The notes under the pieces were generated by a model that saw only the letters and a program-made list of their open reading frames with translations, was not told the origin of the DNA and made no database searches. DNA of 14,676 nucleotides, from positions 1-14,676 of the forward strand of contig JANRIF010000243.1 in NCBI GenBank assembly GCA_033765245.1, in the 5' to 3' direction. The translations under genes and the position numbers were made by a program. Below, piece after piece: positions 5,678 through 13,954 of this stretch (the first letter of the stretch is position 1; each line of letters opens with the position of its first letter). This DNA is from GCA-002840015 sp033765245. GTDB lineage: Bacteria; Pseudomonadota; Gammaproteobacteria; Xanthomonadales; Xanthomonadaceae.

Positions 5678-8600
5678 CAAGCTCGGTTTTTCCGGGCGCA
5701 TCGCGCGGGCATTCCAGGGCAATCCGCTGACGCCGGTGCTGGCCTTGGCCGGTCTGTTGCTCGGGTTGGCCGCGGTGTGGGTGACGCCGCGCGAGGAGGA
5801 GCCGCAGATCGATGTGACCATGGCCAACGTGATGGTGCCGTTCCCCGGCGCCAGCGTCGAGGACGTGGAGAATCTGGTCAGCTATCCGCTGGAGCAGGTG
5901 CTTTCCGAAATCGAGGGCGTGCGCCACGTCTATTCGGCGAGCCGGCCCGGCATGGCCGCGCTCACTGTCGAGTTCCAGGTCGGCGTGCCGCGCCAGACCG
6001 CGATCGTGCGGTTGTACAACCAGGTCTATGCCAATGCCGATTGGGCACCGGTCGGGCTGGGCGTCGGTCAGCCGCTGGTGCGGCCGATGGGCATCGATGA
6101 TGTACCGGTGATGGCGCTGACCTTGTGGACCGAAGACGCCGAGCGCGGCGCCACCGAGCTGGCCGAAGTGGCGCATACGCTGGAGACCGAACTCAAGCGC
6201 GTGCCCGGCACGCGCGACGTCTACACGCTCGGCGCCCCCGATCGCGCGGTGCTGGTGCAGCTCGACAGCGCGCGGTTGGCCGCGTACGGGCTGGCCGCCG
6301 AGGATCTGGTAGGCGCGCTGCGTGCCGCCAACGTGGTTACCCAGGCGGGCGAGCGCATCGGTGCTGAGGGTGTGGTGCCGGTGACCGCCGGAACCTTTCT
6401 GGCCGATGCCGACGAGGTGGCGGAACTGGTGATCGGCCTGCGCCAGGGCAAGCCGGTTTACCTCACCGACGTGGCGCAGGTGACGCGCGGCGCCGATCTG
6501 CCGACGCAATACGTGTGGCACGGCGCACCAGCGCATCGCGTCGGCCCTGCGGGGATCGCCCCGGCGGTGACGCTGGCGATCGCCAAGCAGCCGGGACGCA
6601 ACGCCGCCGACATCACCAGCGCCATCGCGCAGCGGATGCAGACGCTGCGCGGCAGCCTGATTCCCGAAGGCGTGCAGTTCACACTCACCCGCGATTACGG
6701 GCAAACCGCTACCGACAAGGCGGAGAAGCTGATCCACAAGCTGATCTTCGCTACCTCGGCGGTGGTGCTGCTGGTGCTGGCGGCGTTGGGCTGGCGTGAG
6801 GCAGTGATCGTCGGTGCGGCGGTGGTGATCACGCTGGCGCTGACGCTGTTTGCCTCCTGGGCGATGGGATTCACCCTCAACCGGGTGTCGTTGTTCGCGC
6901 TGATCTTCGCGATCGGCATTCTGGTGGACGATGCCATCGTGGTGGTCGAGAACATTCACCGCCACGTCAGCGCGGGCGCGCGCAGTCTGCGCGATGCGAT
7001 CGCGCCGGCGGTGGACGAGGTGGGTGGGCCGACCATCCTCGCCACATTCACCGTGATCGCCGCGCTGTTGCCGATGGCCTTCGTCAGCGGCCTGATGGGC
7101 CCGTACATGCGCCCAATCCCGATCAACGCCAGCGTGGGCATGGTGCTGTCGTTGGCGGTGGCATTGGTGGTGACGCCGTGGTTATCGGCACGGTTGCTGG
7201 CGGGACAAGGCGCCCATGCCGGTGCGTCCGGGGGACGCCAGGCGCAGATTGCGCGGCGCGTTGCAGGATTCTTTGAACGCTTGTTGCGGCCGTTCCTCGA
7301 CGCCAAGGCGGGCGGCACGCGGCGCAGTCGGTTGTTCGCGGCGATGGCGGTGTTGGTGCTGCTGGCGGTGGGCTTGGTGGCGGTGCAGGCGGTGGTGTTG
7401 AAGATGCTGCCGTTCGACAACAAAAGTGAATTCCAGGTGGTAGTGGACCTGCCGGAAGGCAGCACCCTGGAAGACACCAGCAAGCTGTTGGCGCAGATGG
7501 CAGCCGCGCTCGACACCGTGCCCGAAGTGCGCGACTACCAGGCCTATGCCGGCACATCCGGGCCCATGACCTTCAACGGCCTGGTGCGGCAGTACTACCT
7601 GCGACGCGGCGCCAACGTCGGCGACCTGCAGGTGAATCTGGTCGATGCACACGCGCGCAGCCGCCAGAGCCACGCCATCGCCCATGCGGTGCGGCCGATG
7701 CTGGCGCAGATCGGCGCCAAGGTCGGGGCGTCGGTCAAGGTGGTGGAGGTTCCGCCGGGGCCGCCGGTACTGGCACCGATCGTGGCCGAGATCTACGCGC
7801 CGACCGCGGCCGACGCGCGCGCGCTTGCCACCGCGATGCGCGAGCGCTTCGCCGCCACCGAAGGCATCGTCGACATCGACACCAGCATGGAGGCCGATGC
7901 GCCGCGCGAGATCGTGGTGGTGGATCGCGCCCGCGCCGCGCATCTGGGCGTCAGTCAGGCCAGCATTGCGCAGACTCTGCAACTGGCGCTCGGCGGCAAC
8001 GATGCTACCTATCTGCGCGATGGTGCCTCCAAATACGCCGTGCCGGTGCGCCTGCGATTGCCGGCTGGCGATCAGGCCAGCATGGATGCGCTGCTGGCGC
8101 TGCGGGTACGCGCCGGCGACGGCGGCCTGGTGCCGCTCTCGGAACTGGTGCGGGTACAGCGTGCCGGTTGGGAGGGCGCGATCCTGCACAAGGACTTGTT
8201 GCCGGTGGTGTACGTCACCGGCGATGAAGCGGGCCGTAGCGACAGTCCGTTGTATGGCATGTTCGATCTGGTTGGGCAGGTACGCGCCGAGGCGCTGGCC
8301 GGCCATCGCGTCGAGCAGCACTTCATCGCGCAACCGCTGCGCAGCGACGTGTTTGCGGTGAAGTGGGACGGCGAGTGGCAGATCACCTACGAGACCTTCC
8401 GCGACATGGGCATCGCCTACGCGGTGGGCCTGGTGCTGATCTACCTGCTGGTGGTCGCTCAGTTCCGCAGCTACCTGGCGCCGCTGGTGATCATGGCGCC
8501 GATCCCGCTGACCGTGATCGGCGTGATGCCCGGTCACGCGCTGCTGGGCGCGCCGTTCACCGCCACTTCGATGATCGGCATGATCGCTCTCGCCGGGATC

Positions 8601-8894
8601 ATCGTGCGCAACTCGATCCTGCTGGTCGATTTCGTCAACCATGCGTTGGCAAAGGGCCAGGCGCTGGAAGACGCGGTGATCGAAGCCTGCTCGGTGCGCG
8701 CGCAGCCGATCGTGTTGACCGCGCTGGCGGCGATGCTGGGCGCGTTCTTCATTCTCGACGATCCGATCTTCAACGGCCTGGCGATCGCGCTGATCTTCGG
8801 TCTGTTGGTGGCGACCGTGCTGACCCTGATCGTGATCCCGCTGCTGTATTACGCCATGCTGAAATCCCGTCCACCCGCAGGAGCCAACCCGTGA
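5670..8894 (+). CDS. RND efflux permease (HAE1/AcrB-like superfamily)
   Basis: A 1074-residue inner-membrane pump with the duplicated RND layout: one helix near the N-terminus (about 16-37), a large periplasmic loop, a helix block (about 350-560), a second periplasmic loop and a final block (about 890-1060). Proton relay: Asp420-Asp421 in GILVDDAIVVVEN (TM4) are the expected pair. In TM10, GIIVRNSILLVDF puts Arg980 where AcrB has Lys940; the charge is kept. SVGMVLSLAVALVVTPWL is the usual TM6 ending. CGGAG at 5658-5662 precedes the start. No TolC-like gene lies nearby, so an outer channel encoded elsewhere is needed. Cargo is unknown; the neighbours suggest a sulfur species or a thiol conjugate, which is inference. 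Confidence 0.96.
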   Translation: MTDKLGFSGRIARAFQGNPLTPVLALAGLLLGLAAVWVTPREEEPQIDVTMANVMVPFPGASVEDVENLVSYPLEQVLSEIEGVRHVYSASRPGMAALTVEFQVGVPRQTAIVRLYNQVYANADWAPVGLGVGQPLVRPMGIDDVPVMALTLWTEDAERGATELAEVAHTLETELKRVPGTRDVYTLGAPDRAVLVQLDSARLAAYGLAAEDLVGALRAANVVTQAGERIGAEGVVPVTAGTFLADADEVAELVIGLRQGKPVYLTDVAQVTRGADLPTQYVWHGAPAHRVGPAGIAPAVTLAIAKQPGRNAADITSAIAQRMQTLRGSLIPEGVQFTLTRDYGQTATDKAEKLIHKLIFATSAVVLLVLAALGWREAVIVGAAVVITLALTLFASWAMGFTLNRVSLFALIFAIGILVDDAIVVVENIHRHVSAGARSLRDAIAPAVDEVGGPTILATFTVIAALLPMAFVSGLMGPYMRPIPINASVGMVLSLAVALVVTPWLSARLLAGQGAHAGASGGRQAQIARRVAGFFERLLRPFLDAKAGGTRRSRLFAAMAVLVLLAVGLVAVQAVVLKMLPFDNKSEFQVVVDLPEGSTLEDTSKLLAQMAAALDTVPEVRDYQAYAGTSGPMTFNGLVRQYYLRRGANVGDLQVNLVDAHARSRQSHAIAHAVRPMLAQIGAKVGASVKVVEVPPGPPVLAPIVAEIYAPTAADARALATAMRERFAATEGIVDIDTSMEADAPREIVVVDRARAAHLGVSQASIAQTLQLALGGNDATYLRDGASKYAVPVRLRLPAGDQASMDALLALRVRAGDGGLVPLSELVRVQRAGWEGAILHKDLLPVVYVTGDEAGRSDSPLYGMFDLVGQVRAEALAGHRVEQHFIAQPLRSDVFAVKWDGEWQITYETFRDMGIAYAVGLVLIYLLVVAQFRSYLAPLVIMAPIPLTVIGVMPGHALLGAPFTATSMIGMIALAGIIVRNSILLVDFVNHALAKGQALEDAVIEACSVRAQPIVLTALAAMLGAFFILDDPIFNGLAIALIFGLLVATVLTLIVIPLLYYAMLKSRPPAGANP

Positions 8895-9349
8895 GCGAAG
8901 GCGCCCAGATTTCCGTCACCCTCGAACAAACCGGCGATTACGAGTTCCGCATCCGTTTCGACGGAAGTGCGTACGACGACCTGATCACCGACGAGCCGCC
9001 GCCGCTGGGCGGCGATCATGGGCCGAATCCGTCGCGGCTATTGTTGGCGGCGGTGGCCAACTGCCTGTCGGCGAGCCTGCTGTTTGCGTTGCGCAAGTTC
9101 AAGAACCAGCCCGGCGCACTGCACACCACTGCCACCGCCAGCACCGGGCGCGACGCCGACGGGCGCTGGCGCATCCCGCGTGCCGAGGTGGTGCTGCATC
9201 TGGCCGAGCCGGCGGCGCAGTACCAGAATCTCGAACGCATCCTTGCGCAGTTCGAGAACTTCTGCGTGGTCACCCAGAGCGTGCGCGCCGGCATCGCGGT
9301 GGCGGTGCGGGTGTGCGATGCGAAAGGCGTTACGGTGCACGAGGTGTGA
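8891..9349 (+). CDS. OsmC/Ohr-family thiol peroxidase-like protein
   Basis: This 152-residue cytosolic protein has the OsmC fold: GPNPSRLLLAAVANCLS with Cys58, and ENFCVVTQSVRAGI with Cys125, the two cysteines expected as the redox pair. OsmC and Ohr proteins reduce organic hydroperoxides, and related members have been linked to sulfane sulfur. The GTG at 8891 overlaps the permease stop (GTGA) and AGGAG at 8879-8883 lies seven bases upstream, so the start is well supported. It ends the + strand operon; the next gene is convergent, 112 bases later, with no clear terminator between. In this setting a role in thiol or persulfide homeostasis is plausible but inferred. Confidence 0.93.
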   Translation: MSEGAQISVTLEQTGDYEFRIRFDGSAYDDLITDEPPPLGGDHGPNPSRLLLAAVANCLSASLLFALRKFKNQPGALHTTATASTGRDADGRWRIPRAEVVLHLAEPAAQYQNLERILAQFENFCVVTQSVRAGIAVAVRVCDAKGVTVHEV

Positions 9350-9461
9350 GCGGGATTTCGCGCGGCGGCGTCGCGGTCCTCAAGAAAACGACCCCGCGCA
9401 ACATCGGGCCGACGAAGGCTGGCGGCACATCAGGAATGATCGTGCCCAGCGCAAACGCCCC

Positions 9462-12389
9462 TCACGGCCAGAGCCGGCTCCAGACGGATTCGGTGGGATA
9501 GCGCTTGTCCTTTGCGCGCAGCTTGCCCAGCACTTGCGTCTTCGTTTCTTGCGCCAGCGGCGCTTCCGCAGTGGCATGGGTGGTCTCGATCCCGTGGTGG
9601 GCCACCACCTCCAAATCGTGCCAACCTTCGGTAATGGTGTCCGAAATCCCCAGCGTCAGGGTGACGTTGTCCACTGTGTAATCGGCGTCGCCATAGCCGC
9701 ACCCGTTGCTTCCCGATGTGATGCTCCACAGGCTCATGGGCAGGTTTTGCAGCACCGGCTTGAGCGTGGCGCCATCCTCGACGAACAGCGTCAGATAGTT
9801 GCTTTCGCCACCCTCGGCGCATCGTGGGCTGTAGCCGATGTTCATGCGCACGCCCAATGCGCGCACGCCTGGCGCCAGGTTGTAGCGCGCCGTATCGATT
9901 TGCAGGCTGAAATCGCTGACGCGGATGCTGGCGTCTTCTTCGATGGTGTCGCGGTAGATGCGGTGCACGTGCTTGCGCTCGACATCGATCACTGCATAGA
10001 CGAATCCTTTCCGGTCTTCGATGTATTCGTGCTGGGCGTCCTTCAGATCGTGAAACAGCGCCACGAGGGTTTGCTCCGGATGCAGCGGATGGGGCTTGCA
10101 CACCACGCCGATCACGTCGCCGCGCCCCCCGTTTAGCTCACCGCCGCCGAAGTCGAGACCCAGCGTGTCCGCGAGCACGGTGCCGACCAATATCGCGTTG
10201 CATGCGCGGTCGTCGCCGGGGGGCTCGTCCACTGCCAGCGCCGCGTCGGAGGGTGCCGTCGGGCGTTTGCCTGGCGCACTCCCGGTGTTGACGAAGTACG
10301 ACAGCACGTCGCCCTGGGCTTCGCCCATCGCCGCTGTCTTGGCGGTGCAGTCGATGTCGCGCTCCAGATCGCTTTCATCGCCCTGGCAGCGGTTGAACGA
10401 CTCGGCCCACCACAGTTCGAGATGGCCGTCGTCGTCGAGGTCGGAGACGCGCACGATTTCGTTGTAGCGGCCACGGAATCGCGCCGGCACCTCCACCACC
10501 GTCAGCTCCTGCGGCGTGATGGAAAGCACCATGTGGGTGTCTTCGTTGCGTTGCAACTCCAGTTCCAGCAACGCCGTGTCGTGGCGTGGATGGCGCCAGA
10601 CCTTGGCGCCTGTGACCGGGAGATTGGCCTTGCGCAGATCAGTGGCAAAGGCTTGCAGCTTTTGCGCCGCCGAGGCGCTCACGCCGGGCAGCAACCCGGT
10701 GAGCCACGTGTCCCGATTTTTCGCGGCATCCTGGTCTTCCGGGGATGACGGCATCGGCAGCGCCGTCATGCGGAATTGCTCGGCGCGGTCCAACGTCAGC
10801 CCGCTGTGCGGAAGCCGGAACGGCACCTGCTGCGGCTCGGAAATCCAGGTGGTGCATACCTTGCGCAACCAGTCGGGGGCAGTGCCCTCATGCGGGGCGA
10901 AGCAGCTTGCGCCGGTGTCGGTCAACTCGTTCAGCATCCGCTCGCGCAACGCGCCGGAGGCGCTGTGGTCGAGGAAGTCGAGATAGCGCTCACGCTGGCT
11001 TGCCGCTTCTTCCTCCTTGCCCTCCTTGAGCCACGTCCAGTCCGGGCTGCCGCAGCGCAGGGGGCGCTTGTCCGTCCATTGCTGCAACGCATAGGCGCTG
11101 CGCAAGGCCGCTCCGCCGCGTTGCAGCCACGGCTCGAAGACGGTGCAGGAAACATCGTCGCCGAGCCCGTGCAACTCGGCCATCACCGCCTGTCGCAGCT
11201 TGGGATGGGTGTCGATGTGGGTGGCGACGATGCCCCAGGGATTGACCGCTTCGTTGTAGTAATCGAGGTCGTAATAGCTCCAGCGATAGTCGGTCGCGGC
11301 ATCGATCTTCTGTCGCAGTTGCGTCATCTGATGCAGCGTGGCGGGCAGTTCGGCGGCATCCCATGCGGTGGGTGCGTTCAGCACCGAAAGCAGCTTGGCG
11401 CGCAGGAACGCGGCCTGGCGTAGCGCGGTATCAAAGCGGGGTTCGCCTTCCTTGCCGCCCGGGCCGTATTGATCCATCGGCTTTAACAGGTCGGGCAATG
11501 CACTGTCGGGGGCGATGTCCGCTTCCAGTCCCTGGGTGTGTAGTGCCAGCGCGGGGTCGTCGGGCGACAGTTCCGCCCACAGGCGCAGGACCAGCACGCA
11601 ATCGTCCGGTCCGGTTCCCCGGCAGCGGTTCGACGACAGCAAGCGCGCGAACTTGTCGCGTAACACCGGGATGACCTTCTCCGCGGTGGCGTGCATCTCC
11701 TCGGTGTTGATGCGCCGTTCGTCGTCGGTCCAGCCGGGCCGGTAGCCGTTGCGTTCACGCACGCAAAAACCGAAGTCGTACTCGCCCGGGCTGGAACTGT
11801 GTGCGCCGATGGCAAGCAGCGGCAGGCCGTCGTTCATCCGTCGCATGAAGGGATTGTCGCCGGGTCGCAGCCAGGCCGACTGCGGCATGCAGTTCCAAAG
11901 CGCGAGGAATGCGGCGGGCTCGGCCTGCCAGTTGGCAAAGGGTCCATACAGATGGATGTTGCCGAAAAAACGTTGTTCGCTTGGCTTGCGTGCGGCGGCG
12001 ACTTCCTGAGGGAACCAGGACGCCACCTTGCCGATGACATCGGATGGTTTGTCGAACGTCAGAAGGGTTCCCTGGCCGGCGAAGATCAGCCCGTTCTCGC
12101 GTAGCGTCGTCGGCTGGCGCAGGAACTCCGGGGATTGGAACAGACGCTCGATGCGATCCGGCGTGGCGTGTTCCACCACGAAGGCATTCACCCGGCTCTC
12201 GTCCGTCTTCACCATCGCTCTGATCTCGCCGATCACGGCGTCCTGCTCGGCTGCAGTCAGCGGCGGTAGGCTGTCGGCATGGGCCGGCCATGCGAAGCAA
12301 CACGCGATGCCGGAAAGCCACAGGGAACACAGGCGGAGCAGGTGCCTGGGGCGCTTTTGCGCGACGGCATCGGAAATGTGCGTGTCCAT
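9462..12389 (-). CDS. Large secreted protein of unknown function
   Basis: I do not recognise this 975-residue protein. It opens with a basic stretch and hydrophobic core (LCSLWLSGIACCFAW) ending PAHA-DS at about residue 39, a good signal peptidase I site, so it is probably periplasmic or released. It has many cysteines, some in close pairs (NRCRGTGPDDC, RCQGDESDLERDIDC), suggesting disulfides. Near residues 647-656, VSDLDDDGHLELWW looks like a DxDxDG calcium loop as in FG-GAP repeats, but only one copy is evident. The rest lacks membrane segments. The ATG at 12389 overlaps the stop of an upstream fragment (TGATG) and has only a weak GAAG; no other start precedes the signal peptide. It lies downstream of the oxidase remnant on the same strand. 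Confidence 0.8.
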   Translation of the reverse strand: MDTHISDAVAQKRPRHLLRLCSLWLSGIACCFAWPAHADSLPPLTAAEQDAVIGEIRAMVKTDESRVNAFVVEHATPDRIERLFQSPEFLRQPTTLRENGLIFAGQGTLLTFDKPSDVIGKVASWFPQEVAAARKPSEQRFFGNIHLYGPFANWQAEPAAFLALWNCMPQSAWLRPGDNPFMRRMNDGLPLLAIGAHSSSPGEYDFGFCVRERNGYRPGWTDDERRINTEEMHATAEKVIPVLRDKFARLLSSNRCRGTGPDDCVLVLRLWAELSPDDPALALHTQGLEADIAPDSALPDLLKPMDQYGPGGKEGEPRFDTALRQAAFLRAKLLSVLNAPTAWDAAELPATLHQMTQLRQKIDAATDYRWSYYDLDYYNEAVNPWGIVATHIDTHPKLRQAVMAELHGLGDDVSCTVFEPWLQRGGAALRSAYALQQWTDKRPLRCGSPDWTWLKEGKEEEAASQRERYLDFLDHSASGALRERMLNELTDTGASCFAPHEGTAPDWLRKVCTTWISEPQQVPFRLPHSGLTLDRAEQFRMTALPMPSSPEDQDAAKNRDTWLTGLLPGVSASAAQKLQAFATDLRKANLPVTGAKVWRHPRHDTALLELELQRNEDTHMVLSITPQELTVVEVPARFRGRYNEIVRVSDLDDDGHLELWWAESFNRCQGDESDLERDIDCTAKTAAMGEAQGDVLSYFVNTGSAPGKRPTAPSDAALAVDEPPGDDRACNAILVGTVLADTLGLDFGGGELNGGRGDVIGVVCKPHPLHPEQTLVALFHDLKDAQHEYIEDRKGFVYAVIDVERKHVHRIYRDTIEEDASIRVSDFSLQIDTARYNLAPGVRALGVRMNIGYSPRCAEGGESNYLTLFVEDGATLKPVLQNLPMSLWSITSGSNGCGYGDADYTVDNVTLTLGISDTITEGWHDLEVVAHHGIETTHATAEAPLAQETKTQVLGKLRAKDKRYPTESVWSRLWP

Positions 12390-12656
12390 CAGGCTTCGCG
12401 TGCGTCGTGGATGGGGTGGGCGGGTAACTGCGCGAGGTGTTGTGCCTTGCGCGCCATGCAGACGCAAGTCGCCAGCAGCGACGCATACCGCATCAGGTAC
12501 AGGCAGACGCTGCTCGCGATCATCGGCTTGGGGGCGTCGCAGGCTGATGCGCGAAGAACAGCCGCAGTCACGCCAACGCCAGATGGATGTCAAGAAACAG
12601 GATGTGGAAGCGGATGTTGGCGGCGAACTGCAGCCGCGCAGCAGGATCGGGTTCAT
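12389..12656 (-). pseudogene. Remnant of a second bd-type oxidase subunit I gene (CioA/CydA-like)
   Basis: Reading leftward from the ATG at 12656, MNPILL is followed, one base out of frame, by ARLQFAANIRFHILF and then LDIHLALA. This is the start of cytochrome bd subunit I (pattern ARxQFAxxxxFHILFPT), including the axial His. The frame then meets TGA (12570-12568) where a Trp would be expected (TGG to TGA), followed by LRLFFA. A G lost in CTG-CGCGG explains the frameshift. A later piece in a third frame, VCLYLMRYASLLATCVCMARKAQHL (ending at the TGA of 12391-12389), resembles the last helix and tail of such proteins; this part is less certain. About 1.2 kb is missing against a normal gene. AAGG at about 12669-12666 would have been its ribosome binding site. 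Confidence 0.65.
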
Positions 12657-13038
12657 CGACGATTCCCTTGGGTGCCGCGGCGATTGCCGAAGCCCTGCAT
12701 TTTTGAGCGCCAGCGGTGTGTACGGTGTCTCCAGCGATGGGCGTCCGCCCTCGGCAAAGCCCTCGCGCAGAAAGCCAAGGCCACCGTTTGCGATTCTACT
12801 CCTGCAGGAAAATCCCGAAGCACGCACGGTCGACCAATGCGATCCGGCGCGCAGCCCCTGCTCTGCGCGCCGGGTCTGAGTTCGAGCCGCTCCGGCGCGC
12901 GCGTGATGGCCGCGGTACCGAGGCGCGTGTCGAAATTCCGGGGAGCAGGGTGATTCGCGTTGCGCAATGTTGCCGATGCTGGCCTGAGTGGCCAACGACG
13001 AAGCGCGTGCGAGGGGTGTGCGTTCGCTTGACGCACCG
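12657..13038. other. Gene-free stretch upstream of the oxidase remnant
   Basis: About 380 bases separate the oxidase remnant from the nuclease gene. Open frames cross it on both strands, but none has a credible start with ribosome binding site, a recognisable motif or a plausible composition. It contains a strong hairpin (12841-12876), a 10-bp palindrome TCCTGCAGGA (12800-12809) and a short inverted repeat GGGCG-TC-CGCCC (12739-12750). Given the decayed gene beside it, it may be eroded coding sequence that is no longer recognisable. Confidence 0.5.
12841..12876. repeat. Strong GC-rich hairpin
   Basis: Bases 12841-12854 pair with 12863-12876 over 14 positions with a single G-T pair, around the 8-base loop CCCCTGCT. 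The core arms are CGGCGCGCAG and CTGCGCGCCG. It lies about 160 bases past the end of the nuclease gene on the - strand and could end or protect that transcript, but no T-run follows on either side. Confidence 0.6.
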
Positions 13039-13893
13039 TCAGCGTGGCATCGACAACGCCTCGTTGAGCAACGCCGCAAGGCGGGCGCCGGCCAGGCGCA
13101 AGCGTCTTTCCGCCAGCGGCCGGTGTTTGTTCAGATACCGGCTGCTGATTTTATGGCGGCTCGGGTAGAGCGATTCGGAGCCGATCAGGGCGCACGATTC
13201 CAGTGCCCATTCGCGCGCGCCGGTGTGTAGTGGCAGGTCGTTGCGGGCAAGCGCCACGGTGTTGCTGCCGAGGCGCTTGCTCATGCCCTGCCAGCCACCA
13301 TCGTGTTGCAGCGGTTCGCGCAGGATCAGGCTGTCCCAGGTGCTGTGCAGGTTCCAGCCTTCGCCCATATAGCTGATCTGGAAGTCGTTGCCGCCGCGAT
13401 CCGTGCGCAGCCCGGCGTGCAGCGGCTGGTGCACGTCGCCGACCAGATGCACCACGAACTTCAACGCCTCGATGCGCTTTTGCCTTGGCTGCGACGCATC
13501 GGCGAGCACGCGGGTCTGCGCTTCGATGGCGCCAATCACGCAGTTGCCGTCCGGGCAATCGCGGGGTGGTTGGTAGTCGCAGCCCAGGTCGGGCACGTTG
13601 AGGTAATGCCACGGGCCGGTGTGCCGCCACGCCTCGTCCCGGCGGATGTCGTCGGGCCAGTTGGCGACGCCGGCTAGGGTCGGCTCCGGCTCGCCCTTCA
13701 GCAAAGCCTTCACTTGTTTGCGTGCGGCCGGGGTCAGCGCCTGCTCGGCCAGTTCGCCGACGACACGGTGGCCATCCGGGCCCCAGGCGCGGGCCGGTCC
13801 GATTGCCAGTGGCAGGCAACACAGAACGAGAACGGCAGGTAGCAACAATCGAGGCACGGGTCGTTTCCGGGAGTCGGGTGGGAGCGGTAACAT
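13039..13893 (-). CDS. Secreted S1/P1-type zinc nuclease
   Basis: This 284-residue protein belongs to the S1/P1 nuclease family, which cuts single-stranded DNA and RNA and removes 3' phosphates using three zinc ions. A signal peptide (hydrophobic core LLLPAVLVLCCLPLAI) ends ARA, so the mature protein would begin WGPDGH. The nine zinc ligands known from nuclease P1 are all visible: Trp37 (mature N-terminus), His42, Asp81 in WPDD, His96 in WHYLNV, His149, Asp153 and His159 in HLVGDVHQPLH, and His183 and Asp187 in NLHSTWD. The ATG at 13893 has no clear ribosome binding site; a GTG at 13857 is a possible alternative that would still leave a signal peptide. It is divergent from gap with 61 bases between. 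It probably scavenges nucleic acid in the periplasm or outside. Confidence 0.93.
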   Translation of the reverse strand: MLPLPPDSRKRPVPRLLLPAVLVLCCLPLAIGPARAWGPDGHRVVGELAEQALTPAARKQVKALLKGEPEPTLAGVANWPDDIRRDEAWRHTGPWHYLNVPDLGCDYQPPRDCPDGNCVIGAIEAQTRVLADASQPRQKRIEALKFVVHLVGDVHQPLHAGLRTDRGGNDFQISYMGEGWNLHSTWDSLILREPLQHDGGWQGMSKRLGSNTVALARNDLPLHTGAREWALESCALIGSESLYPSRHKISSRYLNKHRPLAERRLRLAGARLAALLNEALSMPR

Positions 13894-13954
13894 AGATGAT
13901 TCGAATGAACGTTGCATTCCGCCCCACCCAACGGTAATAGCCCAAGGAGCAGAC

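Noticed and set aside
4166..5827. Long open frames antisense to the RND genes (also 5367-6965 and 7182-8642).
   Set aside because: They are opposite strongly conserved coding sequence, are Arg/His/Gln-rich, and lack start signals; this is a normal effect of high GC.
9350..9461. Intrinsic terminator between the OsmC gene and the convergent secreted protein gene.
   Set aside because: I could find only an imperfect pairing of GCGGTC with GACCCCGC and no T-run on either strand.
12390..13079. Extension of the secreted protein to a 1205-residue product starting at 13079.
   Set aside because: The added part crosses the oxidase remnant in a frame that does not fit it and overlaps the nuclease end; the signal peptide marks the start at 12389.
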